A stretch of DNA of 64,000 nt from UBA2137 sp963740205 (lineage in GTDB: Bacteria > Pseudomonadota > Alphaproteobacteria > Micavibrionales > Micavibrionaceae). Both the position numbers and the translations under genes were made by a program. Position 1 is the stretch's first letter, and every line of letters begins with the position of its first letter. Shown one piece after another: positions 1-9,468 of the stretch. Location of the stretch: the NCBI GenBank assembly GCA_963740205.1, contig CAVUDD010000005.1:62001-126000 (forward strand). The letters run 5' to 3'. Under the pieces are notes generated by a model. That model did not search any database, was not told where the DNA came from, and saw only the letters and a list, made by a program, of their open reading frames with translations.

Positions 1-1013
1 ATTTTTGTTTGGTCATCTGGCTCTGCTGTCGAAATAAGGCAGTATCCAGAATTCCGTGTGAAACCTGTTTTTGTTCCAATAACACCGTTTGTGCGCGCAT
101 ATTCATTGCCTGTATCATAATCTCTGAAAAGGGGATTGGTCGGCGGCGCCATATTTATAAGTAAATCATTAAAATGGCTTCTTAAGCCTGGAATGTTATA
201 GCCTTGTTTTCTTGTGCTTATTTCCAATTCTGGATAATCCCTATGCATGACAACAAGCATACGCGCCATATCCTCGATACAAACGACATTATTAAACCTT
301 GAAGATTGACTCATTCCATCCTGATTTGCAGGCAAGCCACTTGGATTAATGAAAAAGCTATTTGTCATTCCAATTTCTCTAGCCTTTTGATTTATCAAAT
401 CAACAAAGCTTTCATAACTACCCGCTACAAAACGCCCGAGAGATAACGTTGCTCCATTGCGCGATCCCACCAAAACCATATCCATCAATGTACTGACCTG
501 GGCTGCGTTCATTGTTCCTAAGACATTGGACAAATTACCGTATCTTGAGTCCGTGCCTCTTAAATTTAGGGATTTTTCCCGTGAAAGTATGGGCACAAAT
601 GTATCCATGCTTAAAGGATGCCCCGTGGCCGTTCTACCCAACCTTACAAAATCTGCAACAACCATCGCAGTTAGACATTTCGTCCATGAGGCTGGATCAT
701 AATTACGCGTAAGATCACTTGGGTTAAATTCACCAATAATTTGAGGAGAGGATAAGTCAGATAGATCGAGACCTATATCTATGCGACGAGGCGTTAAGTC
801 ACTTTCAAGTGCGGGGGCTGTACGCTGTTGTCTATTTGAGGATAACAACAAAGGTGTTCTTGTCGCCTCTGGCATAATGAAGGAACGCGGATCTTGCGAA
901 GTAACTTCTTGCGCAAAAACAGAGGAAAGTGGAAATGAGGTCGCAACAAACGTGCCTATAGTTCCGCCAACAGCAGATGAAAGTACTTTTCTTCTGGTTA
1001 CTTCTTCACGCAT
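1..1013 (-). CDS. D-alanyl-D-alanine carboxypeptidase (peptidase S11), C-terminus cut by window edge
   Basis: Penicillin-binding-protein-type D,D-carboxypeptidase that trims the terminal D-Ala of peptidoglycan stem peptides in the periplasm. All three active-site motifs are visible: SWTK (SxxK, residues 109-112), SRN (SxN, 184-186) and KTG near residue 315. The N-terminus has TRRKVL (6-11) followed by a hydrophobic stretch and a probable cleavage after VFAQ, which looks like a Tat or Sec signal. The start at 1013 is supported by AGGGA about 7 bases upstream. About 337 codons are seen and the frame is open at base 1, so the C-terminal domain lies outside. It is the last visible member of a minus-strand run with surA and ksgA, fitting a cell-envelope operon. 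Confidence 0.9.
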   Translation of the reverse strand, partial: MREEVTRRKVLSSAVGGTIGTFVATSFPLSSVFAQEVTSQDPRSFIMPEATRTPLLLSSNRQQRTAPALESDLTPRRIDIGLDLSDLSSPQIIGEFNPSDLTRNYDPASWTKCLTAMVVADFVRLGRTATGHPLSMDTFVPILSREKSLNLRGTDSRYGNLSNVLGTMNAAQVSTLMDMVLVGSRNGATLSLGRFVAGSYESFVDLINQKAREIGMTNSFFINPSGLPANQDGMSQSSRFNNVVCIEDMARMLVVMHRDYPELEISTRKQGYNIPGLRSHFNDLLINMAPPTNPLFRDYDTGNEYARTNGVIGTKTGFTRNSGYCLISTAEPDDQTK

Positions 1014-1094
1014 ATTCCCTGCCTAATAATTTATTAAGGCACACATTTACATATTTTAATATGTAAACGCAAATATATCTTTGCTGTGTGGTAT

Positions 1095-1916
1095 CTATTT
1101 GATACTTCGTGCGACTCCTAGGAACTGTTCTACCGACAGATTTTCCGCACGATCTGTTTCATTAATATCATAATTCGATAATATATCGCAATATTCTTTT
1201 AAACTGCTCCTCAACATTTTTCGTCTCTGGTTAAAGGCCAGAGCAGTAATTTTCTCTACATTCTCAAATTGCGGGTTATCTTTAAGATCATTACGAGGAT
1301 TAAATATAACTACACTCGAGGTAACCTTAGGAGGGGGAACAAAAACAGAAGGTGCCAAATCGAATGCCGTGTGACACTGACACAACCACTGTGCAAGGAT
1401 GCTAAGGCGTCCATAGGCTTTCGTGCTCGGTTGCGCAGTAATTCTGTCTCCAACCTCTTTTTGAAACATCAAAACCATTCGTTCAATTAAATTTGGATTA
1501 TCAAAGATGTCTTTTAGCCATTTGGTTAAAAGCGGAGTCGCTATGTTATAGGGTAGATTGGCAATAATCTGGCAAGGTTGACCTTGTGATAGCTCAGAAA
1601 TATTCATATTAAGAGCATCCGCCTCAACAATCTCTAGGGTCTCAGGAAAAAATTCAGCTAGCTCGTTTAAAATCTTAATTGCTCGCCTGTCTTTTTCAAC
1701 AGCAATGACTTTTTTTGCGCCATTTTGCAAAAGACTACGCGTCAAACCACCAGGACCTGGCCCAATCTCGATAATTATACTTTCTGATAGGTTCTTTGCC
1801 TGTCGCGCAATCTTATCTGTCACATTAGAATCGAGAATGAAATTTTGCCCAAAAGATTTTCTAGGCGTTAAATCATATTTTTCAAGAACATCACGTAGTG
1901 GGGGTAAATCAAACAC
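1095..1916 (-). CDS. rsmA: 16S rRNA (adenine1518-N6/adenine1519-N6)-dimethyltransferase
   Basis: RsmA/KsgA dimethylates two adjacent adenines in the 3' terminal hairpin of 16S rRNA during 30S maturation, using S-adenosylmethionine. The 273-residue length is normal for the family. Visible motifs are GQNF (23-26), the SAM-binding EIGPGPGG loop (50-57) and the NLPYN motif IV (120-124). Its start overlaps the 3' end of surA by 8 bases, indicating translational coupling. In many proteobacteria pdxA sits between surA and ksgA; it is absent here. Confidence 0.96.
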   Translation of the reverse strand: MFDLPPLRDVLEKYDLTPRKSFGQNFILDSNVTDKIARQAKNLSESIIIEIGPGPGGLTRSLLQNGAKKVIAVEKDRRAIKILNELAEFFPETLEIVEADALNMNISELSQGQPCQIIANLPYNIATPLLTKWLKDIFDNPNLIERMVLMFQKEVGDRITAQPSTKAYGRLSILAQWLCQCHTAFDLAPSVFVPPPKVTSSVVIFNPRNDLKDNPQFENVEKITALAFNQRRKMLRSSLKEYCDILSNYDINETDRAENLSVEQFLGVARSIK

Positions 1917-2868
1917 GGCTTTCGATAAATGCGCTTGATTTCAAATCTTGAAAATAGCCGCGCGCTTGGCGACCTAGTCTTTTTGTACCCAATGTTTGCA
2001 TAACAGCATCTCTATCGGGCAAACCCGCCGCGTCAAGCTGTCTTTGGTTTCGCAATAATAATATATGATATCCAGACGATGTTCTAATAGGCTGTGATAC
2101 AGAACCCTGCTGCATAGATTTTAATGTTTCTTCCAGTTCAGCTTGCACCTGCTGTCCTTGTACCCATCCTAGATCCCCGCCCTGTGCTGCCCCTGCAGCC
2201 TGAGAAAACTGTCTGGCAATTGCAGGAAATTTGTCAGGTGTCTGACTGGCCTGCTGGGCAATTTTAATTGCAGATTGCTTAACCTCTGACTCTTTATCAG
2301 GCGTATCAACACTAAGGAAAATTTCAGAAACGAGGTATTGTTGAGAGCCAATAGTGCCTGATAGACGTTCTAATTCCGCATCAATATCAGCATCAGCAAT
2401 CTGCACACGTGGGCGCACTTGAGAGGCAATCACTTTACCCCATGCAACTTCTGCCTTGATTTGATCGGCAAGTGTAGAAAATTTAAGACCACTGCCCTCG
2501 AGCATTTTACGGAACTGCTCTGGTGGAACATTATTTTGCTGAGCCAGAGTTGCGAAACCGTTTTGAATTTCTTCTTCTGTCACCTCTATACTCAAGCGGT
2601 CCGCCTCTTGAACTTTGATCTGTTCATCAATGAGCATGGTAATCACCTGTTGTTCAAAACGTCCGCGTGTCTCGGTATTATTAGGTATACCAGAAGCAGT
2701 CATAATGAGGTTAATTCTCTCATTCACATCTGACGTTGTAATCGCGCGGTCGTTAACAACCGCGGCTATACCATCGTTTCTTGCTTGAGATTCGTTGACT
2801 GCTCCAAAAAACAAAAGAGCCGACAGTAAAAATAAAGATAAAAATTTGTATTGCATGGTCATAATCAT
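1909..2868 (-). CDS. surA: SurA-type periplasmic chaperone / peptidyl-prolyl isomerase
   Basis: SurA-family chaperone that helps outer-membrane proteins cross the periplasm. It has an N-terminal signal peptide (hydrophobic segment from about residue 8, ending near ESQA), a SurA N-terminal chaperone region (about 30-165) and one parvulin-type rotamase domain (about 170-275) with the typical FPAIARQFSQ and GGDLGWV segments. At 319 residues it carries one PPIase domain rather than the two of E. coli SurA, as is common in alphaproteobacteria. The annotated start has three closely spaced Met codons (MIMTMQYK); the third fits a signal peptide best. It lies 25 bases downstream of the NAD(P)-binding gene and overlaps ksgA. 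Confidence 0.9.
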   Translation of the reverse strand: MIMTMQYKFLSLFLLSALLFFGAVNESQARNDGIAAVVNDRAITTSDVNERINLIMTASGIPNNTETRGRFEQQVITMLIDEQIKVQEADRLSIEVTEEEIQNGFATLAQQNNVPPEQFRKMLEGSGLKFSTLADQIKAEVAWGKVIASQVRPRVQIADADIDAELERLSGTIGSQQYLVSEIFLSVDTPDKESEVKQSAIKIAQQASQTPDKFPAIARQFSQAAGAAQGGDLGWVQGQQVQAELEETLKSMQQGSVSQPIRTSSGYHILLLRNQRQLDAAGLPDRDAVMQTLGTKRLGRQARGYFQDLKSSAFIESRV

Positions 2869-2893
2869 AATCTCTTTTTCCTTATGAGCAAGT

Positions 2894-3859
2894 TTAAACA
2901 GAAACCTGCTTTTTATCTAAATATGTACCGCCCTCTTTATAAACACTTAGATAACTGGGCAAAATAACAGACATAGCAGTGGGCTTAATATCTAAGTCTT
3001 GAAACGACAATTGTCCTTCCTTGACAACGTTTTCATTTTTAAGGGATCTAACCTGATCCACTGTAAGCAAAGGCGCTCCTGGTAATAATTGCAAGAAAAA
3101 CCCTTGAATTTTTGCAATCCAAAACGGTAATTTTATCATCGGCTTTGACCTGCCTGTTTCTTTAGAAATGATATCGTAGACTTCCTTAAAACCCACTTTT
3201 TCAGGTCCACCAAGGGCGTATATACGCCCTTGTAACTCATCAGACCCAAAAATGGTTTTTATCGCTGCATTCGCAACATCACATACATAAACAGGTTGGA
3301 ATTTAGGCTTATTACCACCAACCAAAGGCATGAAAGGCATGTAGCCCATCATCTTTGCAAAACGATTAAAGAAATCATCCTCTCTTCCAAAAATAACACT
3401 TGGACGTAAAATCACAGCCGTAGGAAAGTTTTTCAAAATAGCTTCCTCGCCAGCAAGTTTGCTTTTACCGTATTTGGATCCCTTTTCTTGAACCCCCAAG
3501 GCGGATAAGTGCACAAATCTTTTCACATCGTTTTTCTTACAAGCTTTGGCAATAAGCTTGGGTAACTCTGCGTGAATTTTCTTAAAAGAATTTTTGCCCT
3601 TTTGGTAAAGAATTCCTGTTGAATTCACAACAATGTCGCAACCTTGCACCGCATTAATAATACTTTTTTCGGAGTAATCGCAAAAGACAGGGACAATTTG
3701 ACCAACATTCCCATAAGGACGCAAAAAATAAGCACTTTGCGGAGTACGGGACGCTATCTTGATTGTAACGCCCTTACGTGCCAATTCCTGAACAATATAG
3801 CGCCCTACAAATCCTGTTCCACCAAATACACATGCTGTTTTCAACTGATCTTTCATCAC
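2894..3859 (-). CDS. NAD(P)-binding SDR-type protein, complex I NDUFA9-like
   Basis: Atypical short-chain dehydrogenase/NmrA-like protein. The N-terminal Rossmann loop VFGGTGFVGRYIV (about 11-23) binds a dinucleotide. The overall pattern (TGILYQKGKNSF, HLSALG, YGKSKLAGE, RPSVIFGREDDFFNRFA) matches the alphaproteobacterial proteins related to mitochondrial NDUFA9, an accessory subunit of respiratory complex I. At 321 residues it has normal length. It is the first gene of the minus-strand run with surA, ksgA and the carboxypeptidase, and is divergent from the DUF1223 gene across about 77 bases that should hold both promoters. Exact substrate unknown. Confidence 0.85.
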   Translation of the reverse strand: MMKDQLKTACVFGGTGFVGRYIVQELARKGVTIKIASRTPQSAYFLRPYGNVGQIVPVFCDYSEKSIINAVQGCDIVVNSTGILYQKGKNSFKKIHAELPKLIAKACKKNDVKRFVHLSALGVQEKGSKYGKSKLAGEEAILKNFPTAVILRPSVIFGREDDFFNRFAKMMGYMPFMPLVGGNKPKFQPVYVCDVANAAIKTIFGSDELQGRIYALGGPEKVGFKEVYDIISKETGRSKPMIKLPFWIAKIQGFFLQLLPGAPLLTVDQVRSLKNENVVKEGQLSFQDLDIKPTAMSVILPSYLSVYKEGGTYLDKKQVSV

Positions 3860-3936
3860 TTCACTCTAAAATTTAAATTCTTATGTAACCTTAATCTGAT
3901 TTTACTCGTATATCTTATATAGAACGGAAAAAAAAT

Positions 3937-4662
3937 ATGTTGAGATTAAAAACCCTACTTCTATCTACGATTCTTATGAGCTCTTTCCTTTGGTCAAACG
4001 CAGATGCCGCAGATAACCCAGTCATTATAGAGCTTTACACCTCGCAAAGCTGTTCGTCTTGCCCCCCTGCAGACCGCCTCTTTGAAGAATTGGTGCAGGA
4101 ACCTAATGTTATAGGCGTTGCTTGTCATGTTGATTACTGGGACCACTTACATTGGAAAGACACACTTTCCCTTAAGGAATGTACAGCGCGTCAAAGGCTC
4201 CGTGCATCCCAAATTGAATTGGGTCGCGTGTATACACCCAATCTTGTTGTCAATGGACGCCATAGTTTTGTGGGCTCAAGCTCCTCAAAAGCAAGAAAAG
4301 CTATCAAAGCAGAACAAGATAGAATTCTTGCCAAAATTAAAGGCACATATAACTCCGAAGCACAGATACTGACATACACTGTTCCGCAACTTGCGTCGTC
4401 TAAAAGTCCCGAGAGTGTTATTACGCTTTTTGCTATTGAGAAAGAGCGCAAACAGGATATTCCTCGCGGTGAGAATAGCGGGAAAACTGTAAACTACGTG
4501 AATAGTGCACTGATGGTAAAAAACTTGGGTCAGTATAACGGGAAGAAAGAAGATAAAAATTTAACACTCAACCTACCTAAAAATACGGATTCAATCTTGC
4601 TACTGGCTAATGATAGGAAGAGTGGGGAGGTTATTGCTTATGGAACATTTGACGTCAATTAA
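3937..4662 (+). CDS. DUF1223 family secreted thioredoxin-like protein
   Basis: Exported protein with a signal peptide (residues 1-24, ending SNADA) followed by the DUF1223 signature: VIELYTSQSCSSCPPADRLF with a CSSC-type cysteine pair placed as in thioredoxin folds, then CHVDYWDHLHWKD. Family members are periplasmic proteins of unknown function. The 241-residue length is typical. It is convergent with the Nudix gene, and the two stop codons share the four bases 4659-4662. Confidence 0.88.
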   Translation: MLRLKTLLLSTILMSSFLWSNADAADNPVIIELYTSQSCSSCPPADRLFEELVQEPNVIGVACHVDYWDHLHWKDTLSLKECTARQRLRASQIELGRVYTPNLVVNGRHSFVGSSSSKARKAIKAEQDRILAKIKGTYNSEAQILTYTVPQLASSKSPESVITLFAIEKERKQDIPRGENSGKTVNYVNSALMVKNLGQYNGKKEDKNLTLNLPKNTDSILLLANDRKSGEVIAYGTFDVN

Positions 4663-5183
4663 GCTGATAGCTTTTCTTGAATTTCTGGGTATGCGTTACT
4701 AATATCTGTCAAATTGACCCAAGCGTAGTTAAGAGATTCATTTTCCTCTAATTCAACGCTTGGTTTATCGCCATAGGTAAGCAGGTATCTGAAGTCAAAA
4801 TGGTAATGTTCGCCCTCTTCTTTTTCTGGTCTGGGTGGAATTTTGTGACAATCAATATCAATTAACTCACAAGATTGGGGCTTATCAGAAATTGATGTCT
4901 CTTCTTTTAATTCACGAAACATTGAAATTTCAGGCATTTCACCTGCATCAACATGACCACCAGGAGCCAACCATTTTTTTAGTGCCTTATGCTCAAGCAT
5001 AAGAAATGTCATATCTGTTTTATCGTAAACAAGTGCTGAGGCCGTTAAATGCCCGGTCATGTTCTTGCGATCACAAATATCCAATCCATTATCTAGCGCA
5101 TCAAATATCGGTTGTGTTCGCGATTTTTCTTGCGGATATTTATCCAGGTAACTTCTCAATAGATTAAGAACATCATCTTGCAT
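4659..5183 (-). CDS. NUDIX hydrolase
   Basis: Nudix-fold pyrophosphohydrolase. The Nudix box is seen as GGHVDAGE followed by FRELKEETSI (about residues 92-115), giving the G-x5-E-x7-REU-x-EE-x-GU pattern with Thr where the final Gly is usual. Substrate cannot be assigned. It follows uvrD by one base on the same strand, so it is probably co-transcribed with it. Length 174 residues. Confidence 0.88.
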   Translation of the reverse strand: MQDDVLNLLRSYLDKYPQEKSRTQPIFDALDNGLDICDRKNMTGHLTASALVYDKTDMTFLMLEHKALKKWLAPGGHVDAGEMPEISMFRELKEETSISDKPQSCELIDIDCHKIPPRPEKEEGEHYHFDFRYLLTYGDKPSVELEENESLNYAWVNLTDISNAYPEIQEKLSA

Positions 5184-5184
5184 A

Positions 5185-7413
5185 TCAAATCTTCTCTACG
5201 AAACTTGCGAGTACCCGTTTAATACCCGTCCCAAATTCAATATCTAGTTTGTTACCATCGGCATGAACAACTTGTCCTTTACCAAATTTATCGTGAAAAA
5301 CAAAATCTCCATTTTGAAATTTTGGCGCTGATGATTCTTTTGCAACTGCACGTCCAATTCCCTGTAATAAATGCGCGTTAGGCTTAAATCTGTCGGCCGC
5401 TGCCCGTCCTTGCGCCCCACTTGAATCCCAATGGGAAGATCGTCCTCCACCATAAAGTCCCATTTCATTTTCGACCTCAATAGCCTCTTGGGGTAATTCA
5501 TCGACAAAGCGCGATGGTAATGCATTCACCCAGCTACCATACATTCGCCTATTGGCAACATAAGAAATATAGGCACGTTGTCTAGCACGGGTTATTCCCA
5601 CATAGGCAAGTCGGCGTTCTTCTTCCAATCCTGCATTTCCATTTTCATCCATACTTCTTTGCGAGGGGAAAAGACCTTCTTCCCACCCCGGTAAAAAGAC
5701 AGCATTAAATTCAAGTCCCTTTGCCCCATGTAATGTCATTAATGTTACTTGATCGGCACTGCTTGCAGAATCCTGATTTTCCATTACCAACGAAACATGC
5801 TCGAGGAACTGGCCCATATTTTCAAATTCCTGCATGGCAGAGACAAGTTCTTTCAAATTCTCAAGGCGCCCAGGACTGTCGGGCGATTTATCCGATTGCC
5901 ACATTGCCGTATAACCACTTTCATCCAGAACAACACCAGCAAGCTCGGCATGATGCATTTGTGTAATCATTGAGCGCCAACGATCAAAATCACGTATAAG
6001 AGTTGAAAGTGTTGAACGAACCTTAGGACGCAAATCTTCCGTTTGCGTCAAATCAGTAATCGCCTGATAGAGACTAATATTTGAGGCGCGCGCGTGATGA
6101 TAAAGCGATTGTATTGTTGCATTTCCTATTCCGCGCTTAGGAACGTTGATTACACGCTCAAGCGCTAAATCATCGGATGGTTGGGCAGTAACACGCAAAT
6201 ACGCCAGCGCATCTCTTATTTCTTTGCGTTCATAAAAACGCGGTCCACCAATGACACGGTAAGGAAGCCCGAGTTTTATGAAACGTTCTTCAAACTCACG
6301 CATTTGAAAACCAGTTCTGACAAGAACAGCCATCTCATTAAGCAACCAACCCTTACGTTGCAGGTTTTCCATTTCCTCGCCAACGAAACGTGCCTCGGCC
6401 TCACCGTCCCATAACCCACGTACACGGATTTTTTCACCTTTATCAGTTTCCGACCAGAGCTCTTTACCTAGGCGCCCTTGGTTATGAGATATCACGCCAC
6501 CAGCAGCCTCTAAGATATAGCCAGTCGAGCGATAATTTTGTTCCAGCCTGATAACTTCCGCACCTGCAAAGTCACGCTCAAATCTCAGAATATTCCCAAC
6601 CTCTGCACCGCGCCATCCGTAAATGGATTGATCATCATCACCGACACAGCAAATATTATTATGCCCCTGCGCGATGAGACGAAGCCAGAGATATTGAGAA
6701 ACATTTGTATCTTGGTATTCATCAACCAGTACATATTTGAAACGGCGATGGTAATCATCAAGGACATCCTTGTTTTTGGGGTCTTTGAAAATTGTAATCA
6801 TATGCAAAAGTAAATCTGCGAAATCACAAGCATTAAGAACCTTGAGGCGCTCTTGATACTGCGTATAAATTTCCTTCATACGACCATTGGCCATATCACC
6901 AGCCTCTGCGACTGATATATCGCTTGGAGTTTTGGCACGATCCTTCCAACGGTCGATGACCGAAATAACCATCTTAGGTGGCCATTTCTTTACATCAATA
7001 TTTTCGGCTTCCATGATTTGCTTTATCAAACGCACCTGATCATCTGGATCAAGAATTGTGAAATTGGATTGAAGTCCAACGAGATCAGCATGTTTCCTCA
7101 ACATCCGTGCAGCAAGCGCGTGAAAAGTACCTAACCACCACCCTTCTACAGGTTGACCTAGCAATGAACCAACTCGCTCTCTCATTTCTTGAGCCGCTTT
7201 ATTTGTGAATGTCACTGCCAGAATCTGCGAAGGGAAAGCTTTATTAGAATAGAGTAAGTGTGCAAGACGTGTGGTTAGAACGCGGGTTTTTCCAGTACCC
7301 GCCCCAGCCAGAACAAGTAGAGGTCCATCAAGAGCCTCAACCGCTTTTCTTTGTGGTGGGTTCAATTGCTCAAGATAAGAAGGTGTGTTTTGCACGGCTG
7401 TTTGTGTAGACAT
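5185..7413 (-). CDS. uvrD: ATP-dependent DNA helicase UvrD/PcrA
   Basis: Superfamily 1A 3'-5' DNA helicase for nucleotide excision and mismatch repair and for clearing RNA polymerase or recombinase filaments. Visible: Q-motif region LNPPQRKAV, Walker A GAGTGKT (37-43), TFTNKAA, DEYQDTN (Walker B), GDDDQSIYGWRGA, LEQNYRST, LMTLHGAKGLEF and VGITRARQ. The C-terminal region FQNGDFVFHDKFGKG is the Tudor-like domain of PcrA-type proteins. At 742 residues it is full length with no frame breaks. Confidence 0.95.
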   Translation of the reverse strand: MSTQTAVQNTPSYLEQLNPPQRKAVEALDGPLLVLAGAGTGKTRVLTTRLAHLLYSNKAFPSQILAVTFTNKAAQEMRERVGSLLGQPVEGWWLGTFHALAARMLRKHADLVGLQSNFTILDPDDQVRLIKQIMEAENIDVKKWPPKMVISVIDRWKDRAKTPSDISVAEAGDMANGRMKEIYTQYQERLKVLNACDFADLLLHMITIFKDPKNKDVLDDYHRRFKYVLVDEYQDTNVSQYLWLRLIAQGHNNICCVGDDDQSIYGWRGAEVGNILRFERDFAGAEVIRLEQNYRSTGYILEAAGGVISHNQGRLGKELWSETDKGEKIRVRGLWDGEAEARFVGEEMENLQRKGWLLNEMAVLVRTGFQMREFEERFIKLGLPYRVIGGPRFYERKEIRDALAYLRVTAQPSDDLALERVINVPKRGIGNATIQSLYHHARASNISLYQAITDLTQTEDLRPKVRSTLSTLIRDFDRWRSMITQMHHAELAGVVLDESGYTAMWQSDKSPDSPGRLENLKELVSAMQEFENMGQFLEHVSLVMENQDSASSADQVTLMTLHGAKGLEFNAVFLPGWEEGLFPSQRSMDENGNAGLEEERRLAYVGITRARQRAYISYVANRRMYGSWVNALPSRFVDELPQEAIEVENEMGLYGGGRSSHWDSSGAQGRAAADRFKPNAHLLQGIGRAVAKESSAPKFQNGDFVFHDKFGKGQVVHADGNKLDIEFGTGIKRVLASFVEKI

Positions 7414-7459
7414 AGGCTATAGATAGCCTGTGATACGCGTCACTTCAAGAACAAATGGG

Positions 7460-8363
7460 TTAGTAACCGTTGCTTGCATAAACAAGGTTAAAGCAATTAC
7501 CATTAATAGTAATTTCACCCTCAGTAATTGGGTCTTTAATGGTGTTTCCCTTGGTGACTAGATTGCCTTCAATAACTTGAGGGCCAAAGATAATAAAATG
7601 TCTATATGGGTATATCCATGAAAGTGGATAATCAGAAGACAAGCGCTTACCTTGCATTGATGCCGCTTGGCAATCCATATTGATAGTTTTTTTGCCTTCT
7701 AAAGTATGAAAAAATATCATTGTTAAATCGCTACCCGCTTGAATAACATCATTGCCCCCTCCAGAGTCCAACAATGCTTACTGAACCGCCGGTTTTAATA
7801 GTATCATTTCCTGGTCCAGAAATAATCATTCTGGCAAGACCCTCACTTGCCCTGGGACAAACCATAATATCATCATCTATTCCACCCGAGAAAACGGACG
7901 TCGATGCAGTACAATTTGAAGCTATCCCAGCAACCGCTGGGTTAGTGGCCACTCTTGCCTGAGTTGTACTTGAGACTGCCTCAGGATTTATATTAATGGA
8001 GGAAAATCCTATAGGTTTCGTCCCATCACCATAATCCAAAGGGTATAAAGCGGGTAGATTTCCTCTTTTAACCAACTGCAAGAAAAGGCTGTTTGTTGCC
8101 TCTGCTGGCAAAGGCAACTTCTCAGAGTTTTCATCATAAGAGTTAACCGCTTTCAAAATCATCTCAACAGCTTGATTTTTACGCTCTTCTAACTCAGGAG
8201 TTGAAAGACTAGGGGCTTCCTCTTTTTCAATTTGTGTTGTTGCCAAAGGATCTTCAAATGAAATCGGGCGGACAGTATCAGGTTGGAAAGCCATGACGGA
8301 GAAAATGACATATCCTGCGCCAGTCAAGAGTATAAGAATTGATAGAATGACAAGTTGTTTCAT
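7460..8363 (-). pseudogene. Unknown protein with N-terminal membrane anchor and RTX-like Gly/Asp repeats, one frameshift
   Basis: Two overlapping minus-strand frames (8363 to 7749 and 7774 to 7460) join into one protein of about 300 residues if a single extra base is removed near 7760-7780. The first part starts with a hydrophobic helix (about residues 3-25, ILSILILLTGAGYVIF) and a Glu/Pro-rich linker. Around the break both frames carry nonapeptide-like Ca-binding repeats: SGPGNDTIKTGG in the first and DSGGGNDVIQAG in the second, which shows they belong together. The remainder is hydrophobic and beta-rich. Function unknown. It lies just downstream of the GGDEF gene on the same strand. Confidence 0.6.
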
Positions 8364-8375
8364 TAAAATATATTT

Positions 8376-9401
8376 CTATTTGTTTTTGCCGTATGAGGAG
8401 GCGACTTGGTTACGACCATTATTTTTAGCTGCATACAGAGCCTTGTCCGCACGCTCTATCAAATCATCCATAGATTCATTTTTCGAGCTTTCGGCAACGC
8501 CTGCGGATAATGTAATTTGTGCCAGTATATTACCCGTCGATTTGTTTACAACATCTTTAGTCGCAACAGTTTTGCGCAGGTTGTTCCCCACTGCCACTCC
8601 TGCACTAAGTGGTGTATCGGGCAAAAGAACAGCAAATTCTTCGCCACCATATCGACAAACAAAATCTTTGCCGCGTATGCCATCTTTTAGTGTTTTTGCA
8701 ACAAGTCTTAAAACCTGATCGCCAACCTGATGACCAAAATCGTCGTTAAATTTTTTAAAGTTGTCGATATCTATCATCATAAGCGTAAAACCTATACCTG
8801 ACTTTTTACTCTGCTCTGAAATTGTTTCATATGCATGATAAAAAGCACGCCTATTAGGAATATCGGTTAGACTATCTGTTATTGCTTCCTGACGCACATG
8901 TTCAAGGTCTTTTTGTAAAGAAAACATAACTTCAGTTGATTTATCAAGCTCCTGTTCAAGACTTGCATTGCGCTCTAGTACCTGTTGAGTCTCAGACATG
9001 ACGGATTTAATCATAGATCTCAATTTTGCAGAATCTTTTTCAGACTCAATTTGAGAAGAGGCCTTTTCAAGTTCTCCGCTATATCTGCTAGTAGCATTTT
9101 TGGCTTCTTGTACTTTATCTGAAATACTTTTAACTGTTTCATAAACACGCTCACCAGTCTTCCTAATAACTTCATCGTTACTTTTGTTATTTAAAAATTG
9201 CTGGTGGATTTCCCTGCAAATTTGCTCGTTCAGTTTTTTGTGTTTTTCAATGTATTTATCTATGGCGTGATTAAGATTTGCGTTAAGTCCCTCATAATAG
9301 GCATACAACAACTCGTAGTTTGCAGGGATGGCGGACAGACCATCTTTTTCAAGATGGCTCAAAACGTTTTTTGACAATGCTTTGGAAGTATTGATTGGCA
9401 T
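8376..9401 (-). CDS. Diguanylate cyclase (GGDEF domain)
   Basis: Makes the second messenger cyclic di-GMP from two GTP. The catalytic signature is GGEEF near residue 252, with an intact allosteric RxxD inhibitory site (RGKD) five residues before it, so product inhibition is expected. The N-terminal 150 residues contain the IPANYELLYAYYEGLN segment frequent in alphaproteobacterial soluble cyclases, then a long coiled coil; no membrane segment is seen. Length 341 residues. The gene has its own upstream gap of about 67 bases. Confidence 0.94.
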   Translation of the reverse strand: MPINTSKALSKNVLSHLEKDGLSAIPANYELLYAYYEGLNANLNHAIDKYIEKHKKLNEQICREIHQQFLNNKSNDEVIRKTGERVYETVKSISDKVQEAKNATSRYSGELEKASSQIESEKDSAKLRSMIKSVMSETQQVLERNASLEQELDKSTEVMFSLQKDLEHVRQEAITDSLTDIPNRRAFYHAYETISEQSKKSGIGFTLMMIDIDNFKKFNDDFGHQVGDQVLRLVAKTLKDGIRGKDFVCRYGGEEFAVLLPDTPLSAGVAVGNNLRKTVATKDVVNKSTGNILAQITLSAGVAESSKNESMDDLIERADKALYAAKNNGRNQVASSYGKNK

Positions 9402-9468
9402 AATTTAGCGTAGAATCCTCTCAGTCACTCATTCTAACAAAAATTCCTTAAAAATTAAGAAAAAGAAA

